Below are positions 7,686 to 18,520 of a DNA stretch of 64,000 nt, one piece after another (within the stretch, counting starts at the first letter, position 1; each line of letters starts with the position of its first letter). Source of the DNA: Trileptium ribeirensis (taxonomy: Eukaryota > Nematoda > Enoplea > Enoplida > Thoracostomopsidae). The notes under the pieces were generated by a model that was not told the origin of the DNA, made no database searches, and saw only the letters and a program-made list of their open reading frames with translations. The stretch covers positions 1-64,000 of the forward strand of contig JASANE010019510.1 in the NCBI GenBank assembly GCA_030248225.1. The letters are read 5' to 3'. Position numbers and translations under genes: made by a program.

Positions 7686-10101
7686 TGCCGCGTTCACATT
7701 AAGTTGCGTGCAGCGACTGCACACCGTGTCACAAATCCAACAGCTTTGCCACAAATTAAAAATTGCGATTGCGGCAATTCTTTATCTCTGCCACGAAAAC
7801 GTGGCTATACAGAAACAATTCCATGCTGTTTGAGACCTAAACAGTAGAAATGACACAGCGTAGTGTGGCAATGTCTTTCGACTACCACGTTTTCGAGGTA
7901 ATGGCGCTACATATCCACATACCGTCGTGGCTTTAGTACAGCAACGACACGCTGTGGCAATGGTAAAGCGCTGCCACGCTGTGGCTTTGCTGGTACAGTA
8001 AGCAATCACATGCTGTTACCTCGGTAGTTGGGTCCTCAGTGAGACGCCTATAAACCGGTCTGCGGGGGGGGGGAGTTGTCGAACAGGGGCACTGATTATA
8101 TGTTCGGATCCTGCGGCGCTCTTAGGGGGGTTGGACCACCTGTCAGGGGAAAGTGGTAATCAAGGCCAAGCCAGGTACAGCAGATTCATCATTACAAAAT
8201 CTATAGCAATAGCTTGTACACATACTATTAAGAAGACGGTGTAATAGTGTTGAAGATCTTGTGTAAGATATAACAAAACACTTTGCTACCCATAACTGAT
8301 AAAAATTATTGAAGAGGTTTCATCTACATTTCACAACGGGATTCCATGGTGTGTACGAATACGCAATACCAAAATGTTTACATTTCAGTTTTGCTAGAGC
8401 CAGCCGTATGAAATTTACATGGGAACCCTACTTAAGACATGTGCCAGCGCTGCTCGATATGTAACTGACCATGCGGGTCACGTGCCTGCCGTACTCAAAT
8501 ACATTTTGCACTACGCAGGCTCTGGCCAGACCCGCACAAACACTGTGTCAGTTGTGCACCATTATCGTATCAAGTTTAACGCACTCAGGTCCCGCATAAT
8601 GCATTACTTGCATACAATGCTTGCTGTAAATTAGCAGTAATTGGAACAGCTCGACCCAACGTTTATGTTTAGAAAAGAAAACCGATTGCAAAAGTCGTTT
8701 GTGTTAGTTTTCCAACTGGACAGTCGGCGTGACCAATGTTTTGGCTGTTTATTAAAACAAAGTTGTGTACATATGCACTCAATTAGCTGCTGCGCAACGC
8801 GCTCCCAAAGAAAGAGTATGATAAATGTAATAAAAGGAAATATATTGTTTCGAATAGGAATCATTCTCAAAAACATGCTGCGGTCGTTTTATTTCTTTAA
8901 AACATTCCTGAGGAAAATTTGAACCAAGTCGACTAAATTCAGTTTTCCGCAATGTTAAGGCCACATCCACCATCTGAATAGTTTAAATAAATCTCTGTCA
9001 AATCATATTAGTGCTAAATTTTACTTTTGTGTTTTATTTTGCATCTAATTACAAAACACGAATTATTGTTGGCAAAACAATATTCCAAAACAGCAGATTA
9101 AATTTCAAACGTGTTTATACAACAACGCTCATTTATTTTCGATGCTGGTATGACAACCTCCATTTGCAATACATTACAATACACAGTGTGTCACATTTAT
9201 GATAATTACATTTATTTGGTAATGAGGGCGCCACCCAAGTTAGATGTACAGTTATAATTTTAAGATAACTGTGTATCATATCACAGCGGTATTTAGCACA
9301 TATGCCTGCAGATATATAGACAATTTACATTTCGTCCGACATTTTATGTGTTGTTTCCTTAATTGTTGTGGATGCGGCATTTTTAAACACTTCATTCGTC
9401 GTATTCGGATAAATGCCGGTCCCAATATTTTGGCCTACAGTATAATTATGGAATAAGGTACCCTAGAGTCATGTATGTAAATTTATGTACAACGGTATAT
9501 TGTACTGTATTACCTAACCTGTATACAATCAAAACTTCAGCATATTCACTGCTGGTGTATTCCTATTCATTTGCATTGAAACAAATATTTGCACTACAAA
9601 AGCCACAGGTTGGTATTACCATACATGCTTATAGGGAATTACCCTTCTGAGGCACCCAACCTTACCCCTTGGCTCGGCTACCTCACCGCCTGAAAGTTGG
9701 TCCAAATCCCCTTACGGTGGCAAAGGCGCCGAAGCCGCCGACGCTTACCCTTCAGGAAGTCCAAAGGCCCCGCGACCCTAAAGACACAACTGCCCTCCGT
9801 AGACTTCGGTCTAGGTATAGGTATTACCTAACTGAGGTAACAGCATGTGGTTATTTAATGTACCAACAAAGCCACAACGTGGCGTTATTGCACCGCTGCC
9901 ACGACGGTATGTGGAGTTGTAGCGCCATTGCCTCGAAAACGTGGCAGTCGAAAGTCATTGCCACTCTACGATATGTCAATACTACTGTTTAGGTTTCAAA
10001 CGGCATGGAATGCCACAATCACACTTTTTAATTCGTGGCAAAGCTGTTACATGTGTGACACGGTGTGCAGTCGCTGCACGCAACTTAATGTGAACGCGGC
10101 A
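7686..10101. mobile_element. 2.4 kb element with long inverted repeats, PIF/Harbinger-like
   Basis: The ends are perfect inverted repeats over the first ~20 bases, starting TGCCGCGTTCACAT on the left and ending ATGTGAACGCGGCA on the right. The similarity continues inward for roughly 270-340 bp, with matching GTGCAGCGACTGCACACCGTG and CATGCTGTTACCTC blocks. Both outer ends are flanked by TTA (7683-7685 and 10102-10104), the 3 bp TWA duplication typical of PIF/Harbinger DNA transposons. The 1.8 kb interior has only short frames and no intact transposase or Myb/MADF protein that I can recognise, so it is non-autonomous or decayed. Family assignment rests on end sequence and duplication length only. 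Confidence 0.7.
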
Positions 10102-10104
10102 TTA

Positions 10105-10833
10105 GGGTGGGACCCGATAAGTGTCCCGGGGTCCAAAAATCGCGGAGTTTTGATGATTTTGGGTGTCCTTTTAGGCTGAGAAAATTGTAGGCTTAAGCGC
10201 GTGTTCGGGGGTCCATAAGTATTTAGGGGATCTAAATTTTTAGACCCGCCGGGAAGATTTGACACCCCAGTAGAGTCCTCAAGAGGGTTCAGTCACCCTC
10301 GTTCCCCTAAGTTTAGTAGAGAACCCAAAAATTGAATTTTCGTGTCACGCCCCCAAATAATGCCTTAGAAAATTTTGTATCCTGAGGTGCTCTATTTCAG
10401 TTCGCTTAGGCCGAGGATCTTGAGCACCAATAAATTTCTTGAGCTCGTCCTAGCCTTCTCAGATCAAATGTAATATGTAAAGACACCATATATAAAACGA
10501 GTATCAATGCACAGCAGATATTAAGGGTAATGATCCTTCGGCGTGTGCGCCGGGATCAGGCCGGAGGCAACCATTTTTTCGTGAACGCCCAAAATTTCTG
10601 TAATATTCATTGGTCCCTGGCCCTTCCGAACGCACACCCGTACCTCGCGCAATTACAACATCATGTATAATATAATGCACAAACATTTTATATCGACCGG
10701 GCACCCCTAATAGTTATCCCTGTCTTTCATACTTGGTGCCAAAATCATCCGGTGCACCGTCGGGTGGTGGAATGTGACTGTACGGATACAATACAACGAT
10801 ATACAATTGTTTACAAAACAATAATACTGCACA
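10105..10833. other. No gene seen; short upstream region of the next frame
   Basis: Contains GC-rich hairpin-like sequence near 10530-10555. Just before the next frame is a perfect hairpin, ATTGTTT-ACA-AAACAAT. TATA-like words occur near 10655-10690. Confidence 0.4.
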
Positions 10834-11250
10834 ATGATCATCTTATACTTAGGTCACACTCCACCGGTGTCCGGTCGTCCATTTCCCTTTGCTCCTACGA
10901 AATTTAGGGCGTTGTATACACTTTACAAATTCGGTAAAATTCGGGCTGTTACATATCATGCTCACAACTACGACGAAGGAAGTCAAAATAACCAATCAAA
11001 TGATTATACATTAGAAGGATTTATCAGGTATTCTAACACCCATACAACAACGTCTACATATGAAGTATACTATGCAACAAATTGTGTAGCGCCTCCAGCA
11101 ACAGCGTCTCAATACGCTAATGTGGATCAACGAGCAAACGAAGATGGACAAGCATACCACTCTCGACGAGGAATGTCGTCGAAATACTGGCATTCAATTC
11201 GTCGCAAGATTCGTCGAGAACAGCGAAAAGAACAATCGGGAGAGAAATAA
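10834..11250 (+). CDS. Compact 138-codon protein of unknown function
   Basis: A single uninterrupted frame from ATG (cACAATGATC) to a TAA that is itself part of an AATAAAG polyadenylation-like signal (around 11247-11253). I do not recognise the family. Residues ~1-50 are mixed hydrophobic and basic, ~50-70 polar, and the C-terminus is strongly basic (RRKIRREQRKEQSGEK). The middle segment, LEGFIRYSN... followed ~45 residues later by ANEDGQAYHSRRG, has a spacing loosely reminiscent of motifs 2 and 3 of HUH replication initiators, but the diagnostic histidines are absent; I treat this as a hint only. A perfect hairpin lies immediately upstream. It could be a real small gene, a domesticated fragment, or chance. 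Confidence 0.4.
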   Translation: MIILYLGHTPPVSGRPFPFAPTKFRALYTLYKFGKIRAVTYHAHNYDEGSQNNQSNDYTLEGFIRYSNTHTTTSTYEVYYATNCVAPPATASQYANVDQRANEDGQAYHSRRGMSSKYWHSIRRKIRREQRKEQSGEK

Positions 11251-11353
11251 AGCTCAGCAGTGAAAATGGATTTGATAAGGTTACTTTTGAAAGATGGTGT
11301 GGAGGTCCACACCGAACAATCGGGGGGATCATGTAGCGTGTGGGTTGGCTATG

Positions 11354-11411
11354 ACATTTTGAAATTATAAAACATTTTGAAATTATAAAACATTTTGAAA
11401 TTATAAAACAT
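11354..11411 (+). repeat. 18 bp tandem repeat, about three copies
   Basis: Three back-to-back near-identical copies of CATTTTGAAATTATAAAA are followed by a partial fourth. Short, recent minisatellite. Confidence 0.95.
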
Positions 11412-12682
11412 TATTATGTTTTTGAAAACTGGAACAGTGTGGCGCGGGCGTAGCATGCTTTGGAATTTTTAAGAATTAAGGAATTTTCTATGTTGTTGGC
11501 CTGGCTTTGCACTTTGAGTTCTCAAGAATCTTCTAGATTATTATTATTGCAAGTTTCTGCTCGAACTGTTCGGTTGCTTAATTTCATAACTTGTAATAGA
11601 CGTTGTTATTACACTGTGTCGGTTAGCACGTCGAGGCTCAGCCCGACGATATTTGCACCGATAGGACGTCGAGGCACTGCCCGACGGATTTTCGCCGAAG
11701 TAAAAGTTACCCCCGTCGTGTCTCTGACCGACGAAGTACTAAGCAACTTGCGTTGTGGCGCTGCCCAACGACAGTATCACCTGTAGTTCCTTTAAGTCCG
11801 ACACAAACCTTGCGCGGAACCTTTGTTCCAAATAAAAAAACTTCAAACCAGTAGCTTAAGCCACTAGGACACTACATATACCTGCATCTTCATCGCATAA
11901 ATAATTGCCCAAGAATGTTTAACGTACTGCCGCCAATCAAATGATCATATCTCGCACCCAACTTGTTAGTGATGACGCGACCCCACCCGCAATGTAACAC
12001 GCGACCCCCCCGCGCCCTTGAGTAAAAAACGTAAAAGACGCTACCGGGCTCCGCTACAATGAAGTCGTGGCGCCACATCTGGCTTTATTTAGAATATTCA
12101 TTTTATTTATTTACATTCCATGTATTCATTGATAATCTGTAAAAATTTTTCTGTATTTGCTCAAAACTCAATTTCAAAATAGTTTGTGCATTAAATTCAT
12201 TGGCTGCTTCAAAAATATTAGTGTGTAGAAACCTGTTGCTTGCTACGTTGACATTATATGGTATAAAAGGGCATCTCAGACCCCATAAATGTAATAACAT
12301 ATCGTGTGATTTCTGTGATAAACCATGGAATATCATCGTCGTCCTATATTGAAACATCTTTAGCGTAACGAAATTTGTTTTGCAACCGCCAGCGATTTTT
12401 CTATCTCACAAATTTCTACTTTTTTTGTAAATCAATTAAAAGCTCTGTGAAACTGTATATAACGATTTCACAGAAAGCTATCCACTAGATGCAAGATCTA
12501 CGTCGACACACTTTTTTAAAGAAGACATATGTAACAGGCCCGTTCCGGCCCCGTTACACGTCTTTTTAGTGATTTCGATGACAAAATTATTCGGGAACAT
12601 CAAGGAACGCATTCGGGAGAATGGGAAGGCTCTGGTGCCGTGAAGCAGCAATAAAGTCCACTGCACAATTACATCACCTTTT
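11412..12682. other. No gene seen; contains a short imperfect tandem repeat
   Basis: Around 11625-11770 a ~50 bp unit recurs with GACGTCGAGGC.C.GCCCGACG blocks. The remainder is AT-rich and has no recognisable gene. Confidence 0.5.
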
Positions 12683-12965
12683 ATGATTCGTTTACCATTT
12701 CTATGCCGTATTTTATAACCTGATTCGTTTATCATTATAACCTGATTCGGTTATCATTCTTATGCCGTATTTTATAACCTGATTCGTTTGTCATTATAAC
12801 CTGATTCGGTTATCATTCTTATGCCGTATTTTATAACCTGATTCGTTTTATCATTTTTATGTCGTAATTTATCACCTGATCCGTTTTATCATTTTAGGCC
12901 GTACTGTATAACTCGATTCGTCTATATCATTTTGCGCCGTATGCTATAATCTGTTTGGTTTTATT
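12683..12965 (+). repeat. Minisatellite of GATTCGTTTATCAT / ATGCCGTATTTTATAACCT units
   Basis: At least six alternating copies of a GATTCG(T/G)TTATCAT block and a TATGCCGTATTTTATAACCT block. The unit period is either about 20 or 38 bp, making a 57 bp higher-order unit in the middle. Copies degrade towards the right end. Confidence 0.9.
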
Positions 12966-13890
12966 TGAAGCCGTAGGTCTTAACATTATTACATCTTTAC
13001 CTTTATGTGTCGAGTGTATGTCTGATCACTGGGACGAGTGTTGCGCGAAGCAGTTGGGATGAAATAGTGAAAATTAGGCTGTTTTAATCGATTTAGGAGG
13101 CCGGGCAGTAAGCCCCAAACCGACAGAAAATGGGAATCATGCAGAACCCCAACCAGTCGCCCCTATACGCTAAAGTTTTGACGGTTATGACCATCCGGGA
13201 ATAGGAGGCCCATGGCTGCACGTTCAAGTTAACAAGTTATTAAGACAGAAATCAAAAATCTTAAGTCTACTTGGTTTTAGCTACACGTTAAGTAATGGTC
13301 AAGGGAAATCACCATTCACAAACAACTTCCTTTACACTTACGGCAGCTTTCGGGCTTGCAAAGAACGACGGATACCGGGTTACTTTAATGGTCCGCATCC
13401 GTCTAGGCAGAATCATCTGGAAGTACCCGGAGCATGTTGGTAGAACATTTCGGGACTATTGCTAGACGCCAAAATCGCCCCAGACAACGCCGGAGCTTCG
13501 CTTGTAACGTGTAGAGACAATCGCTACTTACGCTAGGTGGGATTGTCAACGCGGAATCCAGACTGTTAACTTCCATATATTTAGGACATACCATGTATAT
13601 ATAAAATATGTGTACGTATATGCGTGTGTGCCCCTTGGACGACTCTTTCAGGTAAAATCGCCTCGTTTCCTTAACCCCGTTGTAGTATGCGACTAATGCA
13701 AGCCCCCACCTTCCAACATCCTCATTATCCTACCCCTACTGTTGAACCGGTGCATGCTACCCCTGACTGGCCGAGTCCAACGACGTGCGCCGGACTTCCG
13801 TCCGAGTCCCCGCGGACTCGCTGTAGGTGCCTAAAACGGTGTTGTCGACCACCGATGGGCACCGATAACTCGAGATTTTTTTCTCAACTC
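12966..13890. other. No gene seen
   Basis: Intergenic sequence, becoming GC-rich towards 13700. Open frames overlap the repeat that follows and show no motif. Confidence 0.5.
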
Positions 13891-13899
13891 CAAAATGGG

Positions 13900-14160
13900 C
13901 GAACCGCCCCTCATTGGATTCGTCTGGACGAGACATCTCCAAAAATACCCGGCGGGTCACGGTCCGCCGCCCCGTTAATTCTGGATAACCGGCAAAAGCG
14001 CCCCTACCGTAGGCACTACTCTCTCTAATTGCTGTAATCTTAGTACCATTTTCACCCTTGCCGCCCTGGTAGCGATATCACCCCTCATTTAGATCGTCGC
14101 TGGACGACGAGTCCAACGATACCCAGCGGGCGTCGCTCCGCCCAAACCGTTAACGCAGGA
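13900..14160 (+). repeat. Diverged GC-rich tandem repeat, two units
   Basis: Units starting near 13907 and 14080 share, in order, CCCCTCATT, a GTC(T/G)GGACGA block, an ATACCC(G/A)GCGGG block, GTCCGCC/CTCCGCCC and CCGTTAA. Period is about 175 bp. An upstream third unit near 13740-13830 may be present but is weaker. Confidence 0.55.
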
Positions 14161-17116
14161 GAGCCCGTTAAAGCTCCCCATACTAATATACATCGGAACC
14201 CATAAGTGGGTCCCGGCGCGCTACTACGTCCTTCCCCCCGTGTTTGGTATCAATCGGCCCCGTTTTTCGTCCTGTGACCGAATCTCACCCCCGCCCGTCG
14301 AAAATTCTCCGGAATTCCCTTTGTCCCACTTCCCTTCCCACGCCCTCTTCGTGTCCTCGCTGTCCTTTCGTCTTCTTGTCCTCGCTCTCTCTAACCGACA
14401 TTTCTGGTCGGTTTTCTTCTTTGTCGTCTTTGTTGCTGTTGTGTTTGACGTGTTCTGCGTGTGTATTTATTGTGAGCGACCTTTCTGTCGCTCAGGACGC
14501 CACTATGTCTAGTGTGTATACGTTGTGTGTATTTGTATATGTGTGTACATGTGTGTAGACATATATGTTTATATATATTACATTAATATGTAAGTATCAT
14601 ATATATATATATATATACCACATAAGGACGGACGGACGAGGACACGACATGCAAAATGAGCTAAAATTTAAGAGTTTTATGGACGGACTGGACGTCGATG
14701 ATTGGGACGGACGGGGGGTGCGTTTGAGGCCCTCCAGTGGGTTTCTGTGGTCTCATAACAGGACCCCCACCCCACTAGGAGTCCCTAGGGTGAGGCTCCA
14801 TCTCCAACTTCGAGATGGGACGATCCCCGTCATTGGCTCCCACCCCCCAGAGCGTATGGAAATCAGGTAATTGGTTTTTCTCGATGTTCTGCTGTGTCCT
14901 CGTGAATAGCGTCACCTTCCGCAACGCGTTCGAGCCGAACGATGAACGGCATATCGAGACCACAAAGGCGAGATCGTTGTTTGCCGACCAATTAAGACAG
15001 GAAAGCTTAAACGACTCGAAAGACGGGACAGATTAACTTTTGAGGACATTGCCGGAAATTGGGTTGCGATTCAACCATCTTGGGACCGGATGTTGCCGCA
15101 ACGACGTGGGCGTTGGATTGGATTTCAAAGAACATCCGGTGCTAATTGCAGGAAATTCAAACTTAAAAGCTCATATGTCGTGGGAAATTCGGGGCTAAAA
15201 TTACAGATGGTCAAATTCCAAGTACTCGGAGGGTTCAAATTCGTAGTCGGCAAACTAATTGAAGCCAACTCTCTCTAAGGACATTAAAGGCTTACGGTAG
15301 CGGTCTAAATTCGAATTTCCGGAACTGTCCCCAATTGGACACTGAGCGAAAAGACCCAAAAAGTGGGCGTCAAGAGATCGCCAACGACCAAATCGCCATC
15401 CTAACATACAGGCAGAAATTTCGAGGTTACGACCAACGCGTCGAATCTTGGAATCAGTTGGACTTCGACAGCGCGGAGTTCGGTAGACTCTACTGACCGA
15501 CTGCGACGCTAGGTTTTAATGTTTACCGTTTTCATTAGGCTCTGTTTTATTTCTATTTAGCTTTTGCTTTGAATCGACTCGATGGAAGGAAGGTTTTCCG
15601 CGAAGGTACCCACCTCGCGAATGGGGTTCAGCTGGTGCTGCCCCAGGACCAACGTTCGTAAGTACTTGAAGGTTTAGTGGACGCAGGGGTTTAGTTTCCC
15701 TGCCGAATGAAGAGTAACAGGCCGTTCGTTTAGGCATCCCCTGAACGTAGCGTGACCCTCCCCGTAGGTAGAATTACTCGCGTTCGGGTTCTGACCCACC
15801 CAACCCCACGGAAATGCTACGCATGACTTCAACTGGAATCAATCTTTAATATCGAGTTCCGATGCAGAAGGCATTAGGCGATTCTCGTTACACACGCGCA
15901 GAGCATTGTGAAGACTGGTCATCTAGGTCGAAGTCTTTCTGATTCCCCGTGGTCTTAGGTAGGACAAAACAAAATGGACGCTTCTGGTCCACGCTTTACA
16001 TGACTTGCAATTCTTGAGGGAGGATCATTGAATTTTGCTAAGCACACCACGGTAAAATTTTCCAACGCTTAGAACCTGAACCGGTAGGGACTTTTTTTAC
16101 ATTTATGTTCACGGTTTACAAATTTACAGCTTAGTGGATTGTTCAACACTCATGCCGTGTTTGGGCTTGAACAGAAACGCAGATTAGGGACGGGGGATTA
16201 GCCTCCGTCGGGCTTTAGGAAGCCCTTAAAATTTCTTTTATTCTATTGAGTTAAGAAAATTTGGGAACTTAAAAGACTAAACAAATTCTAGGTAACGTAT
16301 CTTGAGCTTAAGGTGTTTGCCGTTCCCAAAGGAACGCTGGTAATGACATATCTCAGTTTTCTTTTGCTGTTGTTTCACAGTATTTTGATGTGTTCGGATT
16401 AATAAAATCTTGTAGGAACGTTGCTCCAGCTTTGAGGTAAACATCGTAGGTATCGCAAATAAGCACTCGCTTCACTGTGACGACTGACCGGAAAATGCAA
16501 GGTAGTACCCCGTTCCCCAAAATACCCCAGTGCGCGGACAACAGGGCAAAGTCCCTAGCCGGCTCAAAATTCCGTTCACCCCAGCTGATGGCGCGTGTGG
16601 ACAGTTTGATATTAAAACTTCAGGTTGGTGTACTCTGAAATGGGCCACCGAAACGATCAAATTTACGAATGTTCACCGTAGTGTAGCAGTATGGTTTTCT
16701 CTCGCGGCCAATGTCTGCAGATAAGCATGGTTAAATAGGCCGAGGGCTGGCACTATCGCAATATTCAATTAACGCCTTTGCGGGAGGAACACTTCGTGCC
16801 CCCGCCGCTAAAATAAAAATTTATTTACCCCCATCCCAATAAGGAAAACTGATCGCCTCGTTTGGCCGTCTAGGCCCCAAACCGAGCAAGTGCAAAGCCC
16901 CGATCTTTCTTCGGAGCGAGCTGATCGGTGAGTTTAGTTTGTTTCTGCTTTTATCCTGAGTTGCCCGTTAGGCTATATATATCATGTCAGCTCAGATTCT
17001 CATAGTTTCAGCCCTTGCCAGTACATTTTCCCGTATCACGACTCGATCCTGCACGGGGAATTTAAGCCCGCTGCAGAATCATATGTATTAACCAGTCAGC
17101 CACAGGAACACAACAA
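14161..17116. other. No gene seen; pyrimidine-rich tract and AT microsatellite
   Basis: A TC/TG-rich tract (14280-14560) gives long but low-complexity frames. It contains the hairpin GAGCGAC-CTTTCT-GTCGCTC near 14474-14493. An (AT)n run lies at about 14598-14618. The rest, to 17116, shows no gene or recognisable element on either strand. Confidence 0.5.
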
Positions 17117-17273
17117 CATCGACTACTAAGTCGATGATAACTCAACTGCACTACAGTGCAGTTGAGACACTGCAACATTGCAGTATAAAAAGGTAGGAAT
17201 AGAGACAGGCAACGAAACAACAACAAAAGAGAAAACAAAAGACGCAAAAGCGTCCGGGGCTGACTGCCCCCGG
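17117..17273 (+). promoter_or_regulatory. Cluster of perfect hairpins flanking a TATA box
   Basis: Three perfect inverted repeats follow one another: CATCGACT-ACTA-AGTCGATG (17117-17136), CTCAACTGCACT-AC-AGTGCAGTTGAG (17141-17166) and ACTGCAA-CA-TTGCAGT (17169-17184). A plus-strand TATAAAAAGG starts at 17184. After it comes an unstructured CAA/A-rich leader (17205-17240), then two more hairpins: GACGC-AAAA-GCGTC (17241-17254) and CCGGGG...CCCCGG (17254-17273). This would suit a plus-strand promoter and structured leader, or a DNA site bound by a dimeric protein. No plus-strand reading frame of note follows, so the transcript, if any, is not identified. Confidence 0.5.
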
Positions 17274-17590
17274 CCCGACTGTTCAGAACGACCCCAAGAG
17301 TAGGAGATAAGGCCTATTTGCCCCTCGGCTAGGTGCGTCCAGATTGTGAACCATGCCCCCACCAAAATTCCAGTGAAAAGAATAAAATTGAAACCAATCA
17401 AGTGGGCTCGCCCCTGAGGGCGGCTCGTGCGTTGCCCAGAAGGACGCCTCATGCCGGGTGCCACCATGACCTCGTTCCCCCGGTCTAGATTCGATAAACT
17501 ATTCCACCTCGCTACTTCTTTAGCCTCCCATTCGGTCAGTCGTACTGCCAGGTAGGCAGGGTCATCGAATATGATAACGAATCTATGCAT
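17126..17590 (-). CDS. Unrecognised 154-codon frame with two hydrophobic segments
   Basis: Starts at an ATG (MHRFVIIF) and runs through a polar first half (residues 1-65). Two hydrophobic segments follow: near residues 66-85, LIGFNFILFTGILVGAWFTI, and near 117-138, a Phe/Val-rich stretch. The C-terminal ~20 codons lie over the hairpin cluster on the opposite strand, which makes that part doubtful. No family recognised. It is long for chance in AT-balanced DNA but has no neighbours or promoter to support it. Confidence 0.2.
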   Translation of the reverse strand: MHRFVIIFDDPAYLAVRLTEWEAKEVARWNSLSNLDRGNEVMVAPGMRRPSGQRTSRPQGRAHLIGFNFILFTGILVGAWFTIWTHLAEGQIGLISYSWGRSEQSGRGQSAPDAFASFVFSFVVVSLPVSIPTFLYCNVAVSQLHCSAVELSST

Positions 17591-18264
17591 AGGCAGTATG
17601 GCAAGTGTATCCTGAGAGTAGATTGTTGGACGCCCTTGTCATACTTTACGATCGGCATTGTTCTGAATAGCGTTCTAACCATCCTGTAGAGCTCGTGTAG
17701 TCAGTCTGGAACACTGTCTTTCCCTTCGCCCCGTCCAAGTTTCGTCGCTATACGTAAGTATTCGTCACTCGAAACGACCCGCATTAAGAAGCGATTTCAG
17801 AAGCACACTAGGGCCCCTGCTCATGGCGCCGCATTGCTGATTAGTTCGCCAACATTGAGCTGAAGCAGGGATAACCGCCCCTAGCATGACCTTCTACCTA
17901 ATTTATTTCGATTTACTACTGGCACCCAGGAACAAAATACTAGGAAAACGAACACGCACCTCAATTCGTTTCTGGCAAAAGTTCATTAGGAATTTTCGCT
18001 ACTTGACATCGATAGGGAATTTATTGAAAGGAGCAGGCCACGCCATTGATTTTCCGACATTAAACATTCAGGGTCCGTCGGAACTCTGTGGGGGCCATAT
18101 AGGCTACAATGCTCTAGCACGGAGCATATCATGATCCTAAGTTAGGCAAGTCAATTTGAGCGTCAATTTTCTAGGCCTATTTTCATATTCCATTTCAATT
18201 TTTAACACAACCAAGTTGAACCAAACAACTTCCGATGAGCTTAAGATAGGGAGTAGCGGCTAGG
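17591..18264. other. No gene seen
   Basis: Intergenic. The 82-codon plus-strand frame at 17886-18134 shows no recognisable motif. Confidence 0.5.
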
Positions 18265-18520
18265 CTCCATGACCTGTGAGCAGGTGTCGGTGCTAGCCTC
18301 CCTGGGGGACCTAAGGAATCATGCCCGAGACTAGACACGTGCACAACCAATCGGGCGGGGTCCGAACACACCCCGTGAAGCGCGCCTGCGGCTTGCTAAG
18401 CTCCGTAGCTTCTTGGGTCTGACCAAGAATAGGATCAAAATTTTAGCACCTATGGTCCGCCCTTGAGGTTACGATAGCCGGGGTCGTATGGGCATGGTGT
18501 TAGGAAGTTGCGCCATGCAG
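18265..18520 (+). repeat. SINE-like repeat, copy 2
   Basis: Matches the copy at 23780 over about 230 bp in the same orientation: TGTGAGCAGGTG, CCTCCCTGGGG, ACGTGC.CAACCAATC, TCCGAACACA, GCGGCTTGCTAAGCTCCGTA, TGGGTCTGAC and ATAGCCGGGGT. The middle TCCGAACACA resembles a decayed polymerase III B box. Confidence 0.7.

Noticed and set aside
10834..11250. Firm assignment as a CRESS-virus or parvovirus Rep fragment
   Set aside because: Only loose spacing similarity; the HUH histidines and any helicase motif are absent.
14240..14558. Two overlapping plus-strand frames in a TC/TG-rich tract
   Set aside because: The absence of stops follows from base composition; translations are Ser/Leu/Phe/Val low complexity.
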